In this document: positions 51,693 to 60,358 of the stretch, piece by piece | Numbering within the stretch: the stretch's first letter is position 1 | Layout: each line of letters opens with the position of its first letter | Assembly: GCA_038238115.1 (NCBI GenBank) | Contig: JBBRYB010000006.1 | Coordinates: 62,001 to 126,000, forward strand | Direction of reading: 5' to 3' | Source of the DNA: JBBRYB01 sp038238115 | Lineage (GTDB): Bacteria; Actinomycetota; Actinomycetes; Propionibacteriales; Nocardioidaceae | Length of the DNA stretch: 64,000 nucleotides | Position numbers and translations under genes: made by a program | Notes under the pieces: generated by a model | What the model saw: only the letters and a program-made list of their open reading frames with translations | What the model was told of the DNA's origin: nothing | The model's database searches: none

Positions 51693-51747
51693 GCGTGAGC
51701 CAGCGAATCGGCCGGCCGGGGCCGAAACGCGGGACAGCGGGTGTCCG
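51693..51747 (+). repeat. left copy of the imperfect direct repeat flanking the glgA-glgC island
   Basis: The first 29 bases match 25 of 29 with the copy at 62946-62974, including the exact 12-mer GCGAATCGGCCG (51703-51714). A second similar block ends GGTGTCCG (partner GGTGTTCG). Both copies have the same orientation. It lies 42 bases upstream of glgA. Confidence 0.65.
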
Positions 51748-51866
51748 GTCGACGGTTCCGGTCTCGCCGTTGCTTGCGCGCTCTTGCCGGTGCTGCCACG
51801 ATGCTTCGAAGAAGGGCAGCCGGCTCCCGGAGCGAGAGCGGCGAGATGGATGCGGAGGGCAGCCCC

Positions 51867-53918
51867 ATGGCGGACATGCCGATGGCAGACATGCCGATAG
51901 CAGACATGGCGGTCATCCTGGGTGACCTTGCGCTCATCCTCGTCTTCGCCCGAGCAGTCGGCTGGCTGTTCTCACGGCTGGGGCAACCGGCCGTCATCGG
52001 CGAGATCCTGGCGGGTGTCTTGCTGGGTCCCAGCCTGCTGGATGGTGTCAGCGGCTGGTTGTTCCCCATGGACCAACGCGCCTTCCTTCTCATCCTGGCC
52101 AATATCGGGCTTGCGCTGTTCATGTTCATCGTCGGTCTCGAACTCGATGTCGGCCTGGTGCGCGGCCGGGGCAAAGTGGCAGGGTCGGTTTCGGTCAGCT
52201 CCATTGCCCTGCCGTTCGCGCTTGGTATCACGCTGGCGATGTGGCTGCCCAACGAGTACCACGCAGAATTCTGGCCGTTCGCTCTGTTCATCGGCGCGGC
52301 CATGTCGGTTACCGCCTTCCCCGTGCTTGCACGCATCCTGACGGAGCGCAACATGCATCGCACGGAGACCGGTGCTCTCGCGCTGGCTTGCGCGGCGGTG
52401 GACGACGTGCTGGCGTGGACGCTGCTCGCATTCGTCATCGCGATCAGCCACAAGGCAGGAGTTGCACGGCATGGTCCGTCGTGGCTGGTCGTGTTGGCCA
52501 TTCCGTTCGCGGTGTTCGTCCTCGTGTTCGTACGGCCACAGCTGGATCGCCTCACCAGGGCCTATGAGCGGGCGGGAAGGCTCACACCTGGAATCCTCGC
52601 GGTGGTCCTGATCGGCCTCCTGCTGTCTGCTGCGATGACAGATTTCCTGGGCATCCACTTCATCTTCGGTGCGTTCCTGTTCGGGGCGGTGATGCCACGC
52701 GTCGACGCTGCCAAACTTCGCCACGAGATCCTCGTGCGTCTCGAACAGATCAGCGTTCTGCTGTTGCTGCCGGTCTTTTTCCTGGTTTCAGGCCTCATGG
52801 TGAACGTCCGTGGACTCACGGGCGAGCGGCTCCTTCAGCTACTGCTCATTCTCTTGGCTGCCATCACCGGCAAGTACGTCGGGGCGTACGTGGGTGCCCG
52901 GCTCGGCGGTGTGCGACCCTGGCAGGCGCGGTCAGTGGGCATCTTGATGAACACGCGTGGGCTCACCGAACTCGTCATCCTCAACGTCGGACACAGCCCC
53001 CAGGTACATCTCATCGGGGACGACCTGTTCACCATGCTCGTCATCATGGCCCTGGTCACGACCATGATGACGGGCCCCTTGCTGCGTCGGGCCTATCCCG
53101 ACCGGCGAGTCGCGCGCGACGTGGCGGAGGCCGAGCGGGCGGCTCTCGGGCTTGAGGGCGTCGGCTTCAGGGTCCTTGTCGTCGCTGCGGACGCGGAGAC
53201 CACTGCTCACCGGTTCGGGCTTGCCTTGGACGTCGTTGCCGACGAGCGGCCGGCGGAGATCGTCTTGTCGAGCATCCAGCCGTTCGGACCTACCCGTCTC
53301 GAGGTGGGCAGCGGGCTCAGCGAAGAGTTGTCGGCCATGACCGACTCGATGACAAGCCTCGAGCAACTGGTTCACCGAGGGGCGCACGAGCAGGTGACCG
53401 TGAACGTGCTCACTCGCTTCAGCAACGACGTTGTCGCCGACTTGTTGGCCCAGATCGACGCGATGAACCCGGATGTCGTCCTGGTAGGGGCACGGGACCG
53501 GGTTGCGGACGCGGTCACATCCGATGCATCGTCTCGGGTAATGATCGTTCACGACACCTGGTCCGCTCAGCCGGCCCCGTCGACCGTCCAAGTGACGTGG
53601 GGGGGCGGGGCAGACGACGACGCGGCTGTTGTGCTAGCCCTGCGCATCGCCTCCTACTCCATGGTCCCGCTCGTGGTGGAGGCCACCGGTGGTGTCTCGC
53701 AGCGGCGGACGGCCGCATTGGTCGAGCGAATGACCCGCAGAGGTGTCCTGGTGGCCGAGGTGGCGGTGGGCACCGGCCCCCGGTGGCGGCTCGGTGGCGT
53801 CTCGCAGACTGGTGCCGATCTCACGGTCCGGGCGGCGCCGGCCGCAGAGCCGGTGGACTGGGCAACGGTACGAGTCGCACAGCCCCGCAGCGTTCCCGCG
53901 GGCCAGCCCAGCGAGTAG
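51867..53918 (+). CDS. CPA2-type cation:proton antiporter with C-terminal USP-like region
   Basis: 683 residues. Residues about 12-410 form a 12-13-helix Na+/H+ exchanger domain (GQPAVIGEILAGVLLGPSLL, ACAAVDDVLAW with the conserved double Asp, FLFGAVMPR, MNTRGLTELVIL). A cytoplasmic C-terminal part (about 430-683) resembles regulatory universal-stress-like domains. ATG 51867 has GGAGGG seven bases upstream, better than the earlier in-frame ATG 51846 or GTG 51741. The N terminus repeats MADMP. It lies inside the flanking repeats, but whether it belongs to the signalling module is uncertain. Confidence 0.9.
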   Translation: MADMPMADMPIADMAVILGDLALILVFARAVGWLFSRLGQPAVIGEILAGVLLGPSLLDGVSGWLFPMDQRAFLLILANIGLALFMFIVGLELDVGLVRGRGKVAGSVSVSSIALPFALGITLAMWLPNEYHAEFWPFALFIGAAMSVTAFPVLARILTERNMHRTETGALALACAAVDDVLAWTLLAFVIAISHKAGVARHGPSWLVVLAIPFAVFVLVFVRPQLDRLTRAYERAGRLTPGILAVVLIGLLLSAAMTDFLGIHFIFGAFLFGAVMPRVDAAKLRHEILVRLEQISVLLLLPVFFLVSGLMVNVRGLTGERLLQLLLILLAAITGKYVGAYVGARLGGVRPWQARSVGILMNTRGLTELVILNVGHSPQVHLIGDDLFTMLVIMALVTTMMTGPLLRRAYPDRRVARDVAEAERAALGLEGVGFRVLVVAADAETTAHRFGLALDVVADERPAEIVLSSIQPFGPTRLEVGSGLSEELSAMTDSMTSLEQLVHRGAHEQVTVNVLTRFSNDVVADLLAQIDAMNPDVVLVGARDRVADAVTSDASSRVMIVHDTWSAQPAPSTVQVTWGGGADDDAAVVLALRIASYSMVPLVVEATGGVSQRRTAALVERMTRRGVLVAEVAVGTGPRWRLGGVSQTGADLTVRAAPAAEPVDWATVRVAQPRSVPAGQPSE

Positions 53919-53922
53919 GTCG

Positions 53923-55227
53923 TCAGCGCCGCCCCACCCTGACGACAACCGACGGCAGTTCGAGACGCAAACCCGGAATCAGGTCAACGGTCTGGTCCGT
54001 GCCTATGTCGAACCTGCGGCCGTCGGGCAGGGTGCCCACCCAGGCACGACCGGTAAGGTTCTCGAGTCCCCATCGGCGCGCATCTGACGGGTGCCGCCTG
54101 ACCCGCGCGAAGTCCTGAACCTCGTCCTCGGACGAGGGAGCGTCGGTAGGCCGGATCCGCGTGAAGGAACTCACGACGAGGCGTCGTCGCCCCAGGTGAA
54201 GCAGCAGCGGTTGGCTCATCTGCCTATGACAGCGAGCACACTGCTGGGTCGACTTCTCCTCATCGACAAAGTTCGTGGCTTGACAGTACTCACACTGCAC
54301 CATCGCATCTCGTAGCCGACCGAGGTGCTTGATCCATTCGCTCTCAGTGACTCGGGAGGTCGGATCGTGGAGGCCCTCGGTGAAGGCTCGCGTGAACGCC
54401 TCCCGGAGAAATGCCGGATAGATCTCCCAGTACGCCTTAACCAGTTGTGACGTCGGGCGGTTTGATGTGTCCTCTGGATCGAACGCAAAGAGTGGATCGG
54501 TGCCGAAGTGCCGGTGGAGCCAGGCGCCGTCTCGCAGGCCCGCGTCGGTGCGCTCACCGTCGAGCGGATGCCCCATACACAACGCATAGAAAAGTAGTAC
54601 GGCCAGCGAATGGCGGTCACTATCACTGTTGGGCATTGTCCGGAAAGTAGTGTCGCGCACAAGCTCCGGGGCCATGAAGAAGGGGGTGCCGAGCACGCGG
54701 CCGTTGTCGTTGTCGATGTCGACGTTGTCATTGTCGCAAATCCTGACATCGCCGTTGGCCGGGTCGAAGGCTACGTTGCCGAAACTGATGTCCCGGTAGC
54801 ACAGCCCACGGGCGTGCAGCCGCAAGAAGCTGTCTGCGAGTAGGCGGCAGATGGAGGTGATTACCGCAAAAGACGTGTCAAGCCGCTGACCATCTGGGCG
54901 CTTCCCCGAGATGAGATAGCTCATTTCGACGAAGCGGGCCTCCTTGAGCGGCATGACGTAACCGAAGCCTGGATCTCCGGGAACGTGCGCGAGACTCAAC
55001 GGCCACAGGAACCGGGGGTGCGGTGCCCCGAGCTCGACCAACCGGGTGAGCGCCGACTTCTGCTCTGGGGTGGCGCAGCGCGGCTTGTACCACTTGAGTG
55101 CCAGCAGGCGACCCTCGCCGCGTTCGACGGCATACACATAACCTTGTCCGCCTTGCCCGAGTTCACGGACAACGCGCGCGGACCCCAGCATGCCCAGATC
55201 GATCTCGGTTCCACTCCGAAGGAGCAT
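53923..55227 (-). CDS. Ser/Thr protein kinase with C-terminal zinc ribbon (TerY-P kinase type)
   Basis: 434 residues. The kinase domain (about 15-300) has a Gly loop GQGGQGYVY, the ATP-binding Lys in LALKWYK (Lys45), catalytic YRDISFGN (Asp146, with Tyr replacing the usual His), metal Asp in ICDND (Asp165) and MAPEL. A Cys4 zinc ribbon follows (C312, C315, C330, C333), then a basic C-terminal region that looks beta-rich. Kinase plus zinc ribbon next to vWA and PP2C genes matches the TerY-P triad. Convergent to the antiporter and divergent from vWA. AAAGGA precedes ATG 55227. Confidence 0.88.
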   Translation of the reverse strand: MLLRSGTEIDLGMLGSARVVRELGQGGQGYVYAVERGEGRLLALKWYKPRCATPEQKSALTRLVELGAPHPRFLWPLSLAHVPGDPGFGYVMPLKEARFVEMSYLISGKRPDGQRLDTSFAVITSICRLLADSFLRLHARGLCYRDISFGNVAFDPANGDVRICDNDNVDIDNDNGRVLGTPFFMAPELVRDTTFRTMPNSDSDRHSLAVLLFYALCMGHPLDGERTDAGLRDGAWLHRHFGTDPLFAFDPEDTSNRPTSQLVKAYWEIYPAFLREAFTRAFTEGLHDPTSRVTESEWIKHLGRLRDAMVQCEYCQATNFVDEEKSTQQCARCHRQMSQPLLLHLGRRRLVVSSFTRIRPTDAPSSEDEVQDFARVRRHPSDARRWGLENLTGRAWVGTLPDGRRFDIGTDQTVDLIPGLRLELPSVVVRVGRR

Positions 55228-55239
55228 GAATCATCCTTT

Positions 55240-55315
55240 CGGACGGTCCGTCATCCGCACATGATCCGCCGTCTGCTCCGCGATGGCAACTGGATTGGGG
55301 CACGACCGCGGATCA
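55240..55315. promoter_or_regulatory. inverted repeats in the shared kinase/vWA control region
   Basis: CGGACGGTCCG (55240-55250) is an 11-bp palindrome beside the kinase ribosome site. TGATCCGC (55262-55269) and GCGGATCA (55308-55315) are perfect inverted arms 46 bp apart. They sit in the 141-bp divergent spacer and may bind a regulator controlling both directions. No regulator gene is visible in the island. Confidence 0.4.
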
Positions 55316-55368
55316 TTCAGGGAGTAGGCTGCCTGTCGCACGGGCCAAACGAGCCGCAGCGAGGTCTC

Positions 55369-56073
55369 ATGAGTGATCGCCTAGGGGGCGAGGTGGGCCG
55401 TAAGCCACTGCACTTCTTCTTCGTTCTCGACGTCTCGGGTTCGATGCAACGCGGCGGGCGCATTCAAGCCTTGAATAACGCAATCCGCGAGGTCGTTCCG
55501 CACCTTCGGGACGAGGCACTCGCCAACCCCCACGCGCAGCTGTACGTTCAAGTACTTGCCTTCGCCACTGAGGCTCGATGGGTGTTGGACCGCCCAACAC
55601 CCATCGAAGAGTTCAGATGGCGCGGTGTCGATGCGATTCCGCAGGGTTTCACCGAGCTGGGACTTGCCCTGCGCGAGCTCGCGCGCTGCATGCGAGAGCT
55701 AGCGAAGGCCGGGCGCGGCTTTCCGCCGGCAATCATTCTCGTATCGGACGGCCAGCCAACCCACACGGCAGGTCCTCACTTCGCAACGGGGCTTCAAGAG
55801 CTCATGGCCGAGTCGTGGGGGCGAGCCGCGGTCCGGTTGGCGCTCGGGGTGGGCAGGGATGCGGACATGCAGTCTTTGCGGCGCTTCGTCGGGAGAGAGG
55901 ATGTGCCGCTCGTCCGGGCCGACAATCCCCAGCAGTTGACGGAGTTCCTGGTCTGGGCGTCAAGAGCGGCCAGCAGGGGTTCGTCCATGCCTGTCGTCGG
56001 CGAGACCGGGATCACGTTCACGACGCCCGAAGTCACGACCGGCGACCCCATCTGGGGCCGCATCCAGCCATGA
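55369..56073 (+). CDS. TerY-like von Willebrand A domain protein
   Basis: A 234-residue single vWA domain with an intact metal site: DVSGS (residues 21-25), the conserved Thr in GFTELGLALREL and the Asp in ILVSDGQPTH. TerY-like proteins act as metal-dependent adaptors in tellurium/stress phosphorylation systems. ATG 55369 with GAGG four bases upstream begins SDRLGGEVG; longer frames enter the divergent promoter. It overlaps the phosphatase as ATGA, so the two are coupled. Confidence 0.9.
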   Translation: MSDRLGGEVGRKPLHFFFVLDVSGSMQRGGRIQALNNAIREVVPHLRDEALANPHAQLYVQVLAFATEARWVLDRPTPIEEFRWRGVDAIPQGFTELGLALRELARCMRELAKAGRGFPPAIILVSDGQPTHTAGPHFATGLQELMAESWGRAAVRLALGVGRDADMQSLRRFVGREDVPLVRADNPQQLTEFLVWASRAASRGSSMPVVGETGITFTTPEVTTGDPIWGRIQP

Positions 56074-56918
56074 CGTCCGCTGCGACTCACCGGTGGAAGG
56101 CGATCGCCGCGAGTTGCACAGGCGCCTCCCATGAAGCCGCGGGGACCGCGAACCAAGACGCGTACGCGACTCTTGCGGTGGGCAACGTCACCGCTGTGGC
56201 TGTTGCAGACGGCCACGGCCACCGCTCTCACTTTCGGAGCCGTCACGGGGCGCGCTTGGCTGTCGACTTGGCGGTTGGTCTCATGGCTGAGGCTGCCCGC
56301 CTGGCCGACGGCCCCCAAGCCTTGCATGAACAGCTCCACGAGCGGGTCAAGCCCCAGCTGCTCCGCGACTGGCGGCGAGAAGTCCTCGACCACGCCGACT
56401 CGGTCCCGTTCTCCGATGATGCGAATGAGAAGCTGGTGGGCTCCGGCGACGAAGCGGTGCTGCGCACCTACGGTACGACTCTGATCGCGCTGGTGGGCAC
56501 TCCAATCGCCATGGGCTTCGCTCAGATCGGTGATGGCGATGCCGTTGCCGTGTTCGCCGACGGTGAGGTGATCCGGCCGCTACCGGAGGACCCCAAGCTT
56601 GATGGGATCCATACCACGTCACTGTCTCAGGCCGACGCAGGCGATTCGCTGCGGATCAGCGTGCTGGATCTCAGCGGACGGCATCTCATGCTCGGGCTCG
56701 CCGTCACTGACGGATTCGCCGCTCCACAGCTTGACGGCGTTGGCTGGTGGCGGCAGGTGGGCGATGAACTGGCGGTCCATCTCCAGGAGCGGGGATCTGG
56801 GTGGATCTGCGAGAAGCTGCCGGGCTGGCTGGCGGAACCGGCGCAGACCGGCGGCGACGACACCACGATGGGGCTCCTGCTGAACCACGCGGATAGCCTG
56901 CTGGAGGCCACGGCTTGA
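56070..56918 (+). CDS. PP2C-type protein phosphatase
   Basis: A 282-residue Mg/Mn phosphatase with NQDAYAT and ADGHGH (metal-binding Asp), the central GDGDAVAVFADG block and the C-terminal GGDDTTMGLL metal Asp. It would reverse phosphorylation by the island kinases. ATG 56070 overlaps the vWA stop by four bases. Together with the vWA gene and the divergent kinase it completes the TerY-P-type triad. Confidence 0.93.
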   Translation: MTSAATHRWKAIAASCTGASHEAAGTANQDAYATLAVGNVTAVAVADGHGHRSHFRSRHGARLAVDLAVGLMAEAARLADGPQALHEQLHERVKPQLLRDWRREVLDHADSVPFSDDANEKLVGSGDEAVLRTYGTTLIALVGTPIAMGFAQIGDGDAVAVFADGEVIRPLPEDPKLDGIHTTSLSQADAGDSLRISVLDLSGRHLMLGLAVTDGFAAPQLDGVGWWRQVGDELAVHLQERGSGWICEKLPGWLAEPAQTGGDDTTMGLLLNHADSLLEATA

Positions 56919-57055
56919 ACCCTTTGACGCGGGCGACGTTCCGTAACCAAGCCCGCCGCCCCACCCGGCAAAGACTGTTCGCCGCTCGATCGGGGGTCCC
57001 AGAAGACAGCGTCCGCGTGTAGTGTTCGGCTGAACGTCGAGCGTGGGAGGCGCCT

Positions 57056-58642
57056 ATGGGATCCGTGTCAGACGAGACAGTCGCTCCCATTCCCGGGCGG
57101 GCATACCTGCCTGCGAGCGGTGCCGGCGATCTCACCGAGGAGTTGCTCGGGTCGAACTCGTGGACCGACGCGATGGTACAGCAGGCAGGTATCCCGATCG
57201 TCGACAGCCCCTTCGTGACCATCGGGGGCGGCATGGGCAGTTTTGTGACCTGCGACTACCTCCGCATCGCGGGCGTACCCACATCGAACATCCGGGTGCT
57301 CTCGGCGCTGGACCGTCCATGGCAGACCTACGAATACCTGACCCGGGTCTCCCAGATCCCGCGTCGTGAACGGCTTCGCTCGGATTCGGCTTCCCGGCCG
57401 GACAATATCTGGGGGTTCCCGTCCTATGCGGTGTCCGAAGCGATCGCCACGCGTCGGCTCACTGCTCTGTGGCAGGTTTTCGTCGAACCGATCTTCGCCG
57501 ACTACTGGACCCCCAAGGCCGGCCAGGTCTTCGAGAGCCTCGAGCGGGAGGCGCGCCGGATCCGCTACTTCGAGATGCTGACCAAGGGGCTCGTCCGAGT
57601 GGTGCGCCGAAGGGAAGGCGGGGGCTATTTCTCCATTGTGACGCCACCGGAGGGAGCGGCTGCCACCAAACGCGTGGCATACCGGTCGCAGTATGTCCAC
57701 GTGGCCGTCGGCTACCCGGGACTGCGCTTCCTGCCTGACCTGCAGGAGTACCGGACCCGCCACAACGACTATCACCGGGTCGTCAACGCGTACGAACCAC
57801 ACGAACAGGTCTACGACAGGTTGCTGTCGCGTCCATGTGTGGTGGTTGTCCGCGGCGGCGGCATCGTGGCTTCGCGCGTGCTGCAGCGACTCATGGATGA
57901 CCGCCTCAAGGGCGGCGCGCAGACGCAGATCTTCCACGTCTTCCGCACCTTTGTGACGGGTGCGAATGACGGCGCCGGAAGCGAGCGGCCTCGTGTCTTC
58001 ATGCGTCGCAAGGGCGGGGATGGCTGGGCCTATCAAGGCTTCAACTATCCCAAGTCCGTTTGGGGCGGACAGCTCAAACAGCGGATGCGGCGCCTGGAGG
58101 GTGAAGACCGGGCCGCCTTGTACAAGGTGATCGGCGGCACCAACACGCCATACCGCCATCTTTGGCAGGAGCAGATGGCCCAAGGCCGTGGCGAGGGCTG
58201 GTACCAGACATTGACCGGGAAGGTGCTCGAACTGGTGCCCCGCGACGACAAGGTGGTCACGAGGATCTCCACGCAGCAGGGCACCTTGGAGCTACCGGCC
58301 GACTTCGTGATCGACTGTACCGGCCTCGAAGCCGACATCGCCGAGCACCGGTTACTCGGAGACCTGCTGGAGCACTCCGGCGCCGGTCGCAACCCGATCG
58401 GCCGCCTCGACGTTGAGCGGTCCTTCGAGTTGAGGGGGACTCGCAGCGGGAACGGCGCAATGTACGCCTCTGGGGCAAGCACACTCGGCGGCTACTTCCC
58501 CGGCGTCGACACCTTCCTCGGCCTACAGATCGCAGCGCAGGAGATCGCCGACGATCTGGCCAAGCGGGGGTTCTGCCGACGGATCGGTCCCGGGCGTTCG
58601 ATCCTGCACTGGTTCAAATGGCTTCGCGGAACGACGATCTGA
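57056..58642 (+). CDS. FAD/NAD(P)-binding oxidoreductase
   Basis: A 528-residue two-Rossmann protein. The first dinucleotide motif is TIGGGMGSFVTCDYL (about residue 55) and the second is VVVRGGGIVASRVL (about residue 262). FVIDCTGLEADI and GRLDVERSFELRG lie towards the end, as in flavoprotein monooxygenase or reductase families. It shows no close resemblance to a known enzyme that I can name. It follows the phosphatase after 137 bases, in line with the following three genes. Its presence in a kinase/phosphatase module is unusual. Confidence 0.78.
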   Translation: MGSVSDETVAPIPGRAYLPASGAGDLTEELLGSNSWTDAMVQQAGIPIVDSPFVTIGGGMGSFVTCDYLRIAGVPTSNIRVLSALDRPWQTYEYLTRVSQIPRRERLRSDSASRPDNIWGFPSYAVSEAIATRRLTALWQVFVEPIFADYWTPKAGQVFESLEREARRIRYFEMLTKGLVRVVRRREGGGYFSIVTPPEGAAATKRVAYRSQYVHVAVGYPGLRFLPDLQEYRTRHNDYHRVVNAYEPHEQVYDRLLSRPCVVVVRGGGIVASRVLQRLMDDRLKGGAQTQIFHVFRTFVTGANDGAGSERPRVFMRRKGGDGWAYQGFNYPKSVWGGQLKQRMRRLEGEDRAALYKVIGGTNTPYRHLWQEQMAQGRGEGWYQTLTGKVLELVPRDDKVVTRISTQQGTLELPADFVIDCTGLEADIAEHRLLGDLLEHSGAGRNPIGRLDVERSFELRGTRSGNGAMYASGASTLGGYFPGVDTFLGLQIAAQEIADDLAKRGFCRRIGPGRSILHWFKWLRGTTI

Positions 58643-58651
58643 GGGGCTAGC

Positions 58652-59080
58652 GTGCTGCCAACACTGTTCGGACGGATTCAGACCCGCATCTTCTCGCTCG
58701 GTGTCATTGGGGGCTTGGCGACCCTCATCATCACCCCCGTGCTTCCCGACGACCCGACGTACCGGGTCACGTTTCTCGTACTGCTGAGCGTCGTGGTCGT
58801 CGGGATCGTTTGGGAGTTCATCTACCACGCCCTGCAGCAGTTCCGATGGGAGAAGGACTGGCCAACGCTCTTCGGCCTCCTCACCGCGATCAACGAAGGC
58901 GCCCTGATCTGGCTGCTGTTGGACCGAGGACTTATCCCGGGGATCGAGGAACCGCCCACGTTCGCGACATTTGTTGTCGACTTCCTCGTGGTCTGGGTGA
59001 CGACCTGGATCTGGGTGAACGGGCCGATGCGCGTGCCCTTCATCAGGTGGCGTTTCCGCGGTGGGAGGCTGGTCTTATGA
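58652..59080 (+). CDS. small four-helix membrane protein
   Basis: 142 residues with four predicted helices: IFSLGVIGGLATLIITPVL, FLVLLSVVVVGIVWEFIYHA, GLLTAINEGALIWLLL and FATFVVDFLVVWVTTWIWV. No family is recognised. GTG 58652 follows GAGGGG. Its stop overlaps the FHA gene start (ATGA), so it is coupled to that protein. Confidence 0.75.
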   Translation: MLPTLFGRIQTRIFSLGVIGGLATLIITPVLPDDPTYRVTFLVLLSVVVVGIVWEFIYHALQQFRWEKDWPTLFGLLTAINEGALIWLLLDRGLIPGIEEPPTFATFVVDFLVVWVTTWIWVNGPMRVPFIRWRFRGGRLVL

Positions 59081-60330
59081 TGGTTCCCGACGACGCTGAG
59101 GTTGCCGGTCTGTCGCCTGGGAGCCGTCTATCCGACGCCGCCTGCATACCGCACCCGGGCGAAGGGCTCGTGGGGCGATGGGGTGACGTCCTGCTCGTGA
59201 TCGGGGACGCGGACGACGCGGTCGTCCCGCTGCTGCTGCGACACTGCGAGGCGGTGGCGGAAGCCGGTGGTGACGGTCGGATGCTGAGCAGACGTCTCGC
59301 CGGCTTCCTCACCACATATGAACAGGAGCTGCCAGCCTTCGTCGCCGCTGCTCCAGTAGCGACTGGCTTGGCGGTGTTCGTCCAGGGTGCAGCTCAGGTG
59401 GTCGTCGGAGAGGAGTTCACCGTTTCCGGCGCCGCATCGCTTGCCTGGGTCGATCGGCTGATCCCTTGGCCGGTGGCCACGCTCACCATGAGCGCAGGAG
59501 TTGCGACTGAACCAGGCGGGGGGCCGTACAACCTGCAGCGCGGCGTCGTGCCCGGCGCCGGTCTGACATTGCAGGGTCAATCCCACGACGCTGCCCCAGT
59601 CGATGCGGGGCAGGGCGGCGCCGAGGAACCAGCGGACGAGGCCAGACACGACGGGACGCCCGAGGAGGTAGGAGGGCTGGACCGTCCGGAGCCCGCATTC
59701 ACCCCGTCTCCGGACCGGTGGCCGGGGCAAGGTGATGAGCCGCCGGCCTTCGAGTCGGTTGTGATGGACCTGAACGCGCCGGAAGTGGACGAGGAGAGCC
59801 CACGCAAACCGCTGCCCGTCGCGTCGAAGGTTTCACGTCAAGCGCCGGAATCCAAGGGTCCGGTTGTCCACGGGGTGTATTGCAAGAACAACCACTTCAA
59901 CGACCCAGGCGTCCTGTTCTGCGCCGTCTGCGGCATCAACATGGTTCAGCAGACGCCTGTTCTGACGGAGGGTCCCCGCCCGCCCCTCGGGGTGCTGCTG
60001 CTCGATGACGGGTCCGCGTTCCAGCTCGACTCCGACTACGTGCTGGGTCGTGAGCCGATGCACGACGACGACGTACGGGCTGGACGACTGCGCGGAATCA
60101 TGCTCAGCGACCCGGACAAGTCGGTATCGCGTGCGCACGCACGCATCGAGCTCCGACAATGGGACGTCGTGCTGATCGACAACAGCTCGGCGAACGGCAC
60201 GTACGTCGCCGCAGAGGACGACCCTCACTGGACGCCCCTGCCACCCGGAACACCGCACAGTCTGCGCTCGGGGAACCGCATTCGGCTGGGAAGCCGGACA
60301 CTCGTGTTCAACTCCTATCGCGGGGAGTGA
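59077..60330 (+). CDS. zinc-ribbon and FHA-domain phosphopeptide-binding protein
   Basis: 417 residues. The N-terminal domain (about 1-145) is of the type seen in other actinobacterial FHA proteins. A Pro/Glu-rich linker follows (about 150-265), then a zinc ribbon CKNNHFNDPGVLFCAVCG (about 269-285). The C-terminal FHA domain (about 315-412) has YVLGREPM, VSRAHARIEL and NSSANGTYV carrying the phosphothreonine-binding Arg, Ser and Asn. It probably recognises a phosphorylated island protein. A second ATG at 59080 also fits. The next gene is a Ser/Thr kinase. Confidence 0.88.
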   Translation: MMVPDDAEVAGLSPGSRLSDAACIPHPGEGLVGRWGDVLLVIGDADDAVVPLLLRHCEAVAEAGGDGRMLSRRLAGFLTTYEQELPAFVAAAPVATGLAVFVQGAAQVVVGEEFTVSGAASLAWVDRLIPWPVATLTMSAGVATEPGGGPYNLQRGVVPGAGLTLQGQSHDAAPVDAGQGGAEEPADEARHDGTPEEVGGLDRPEPAFTPSPDRWPGQGDEPPAFESVVMDLNAPEVDEESPRKPLPVASKVSRQAPESKGPVVHGVYCKNNHFNDPGVLFCAVCGINMVQQTPVLTEGPRPPLGVLLLDDGSAFQLDSDYVLGREPMHDDDVRAGRLRGIMLSDPDKSVSRAHARIELRQWDVVLIDNSSANGTYVAAEDDPHWTPLPPGTPHSLRSGNRIRLGSRTLVFNSYRGE

Positions 60331-60358
60331 AACTACCAGTCGCACAGGAGGGCCAGAG

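Noticed and set aside
58652..60330. possible frameshift joining the small membrane protein and the FHA gene
   Set aside because: Each has its own start; the ATGA overlap is the normal coupling seen throughout the window, and the two proteins have distinct folds.
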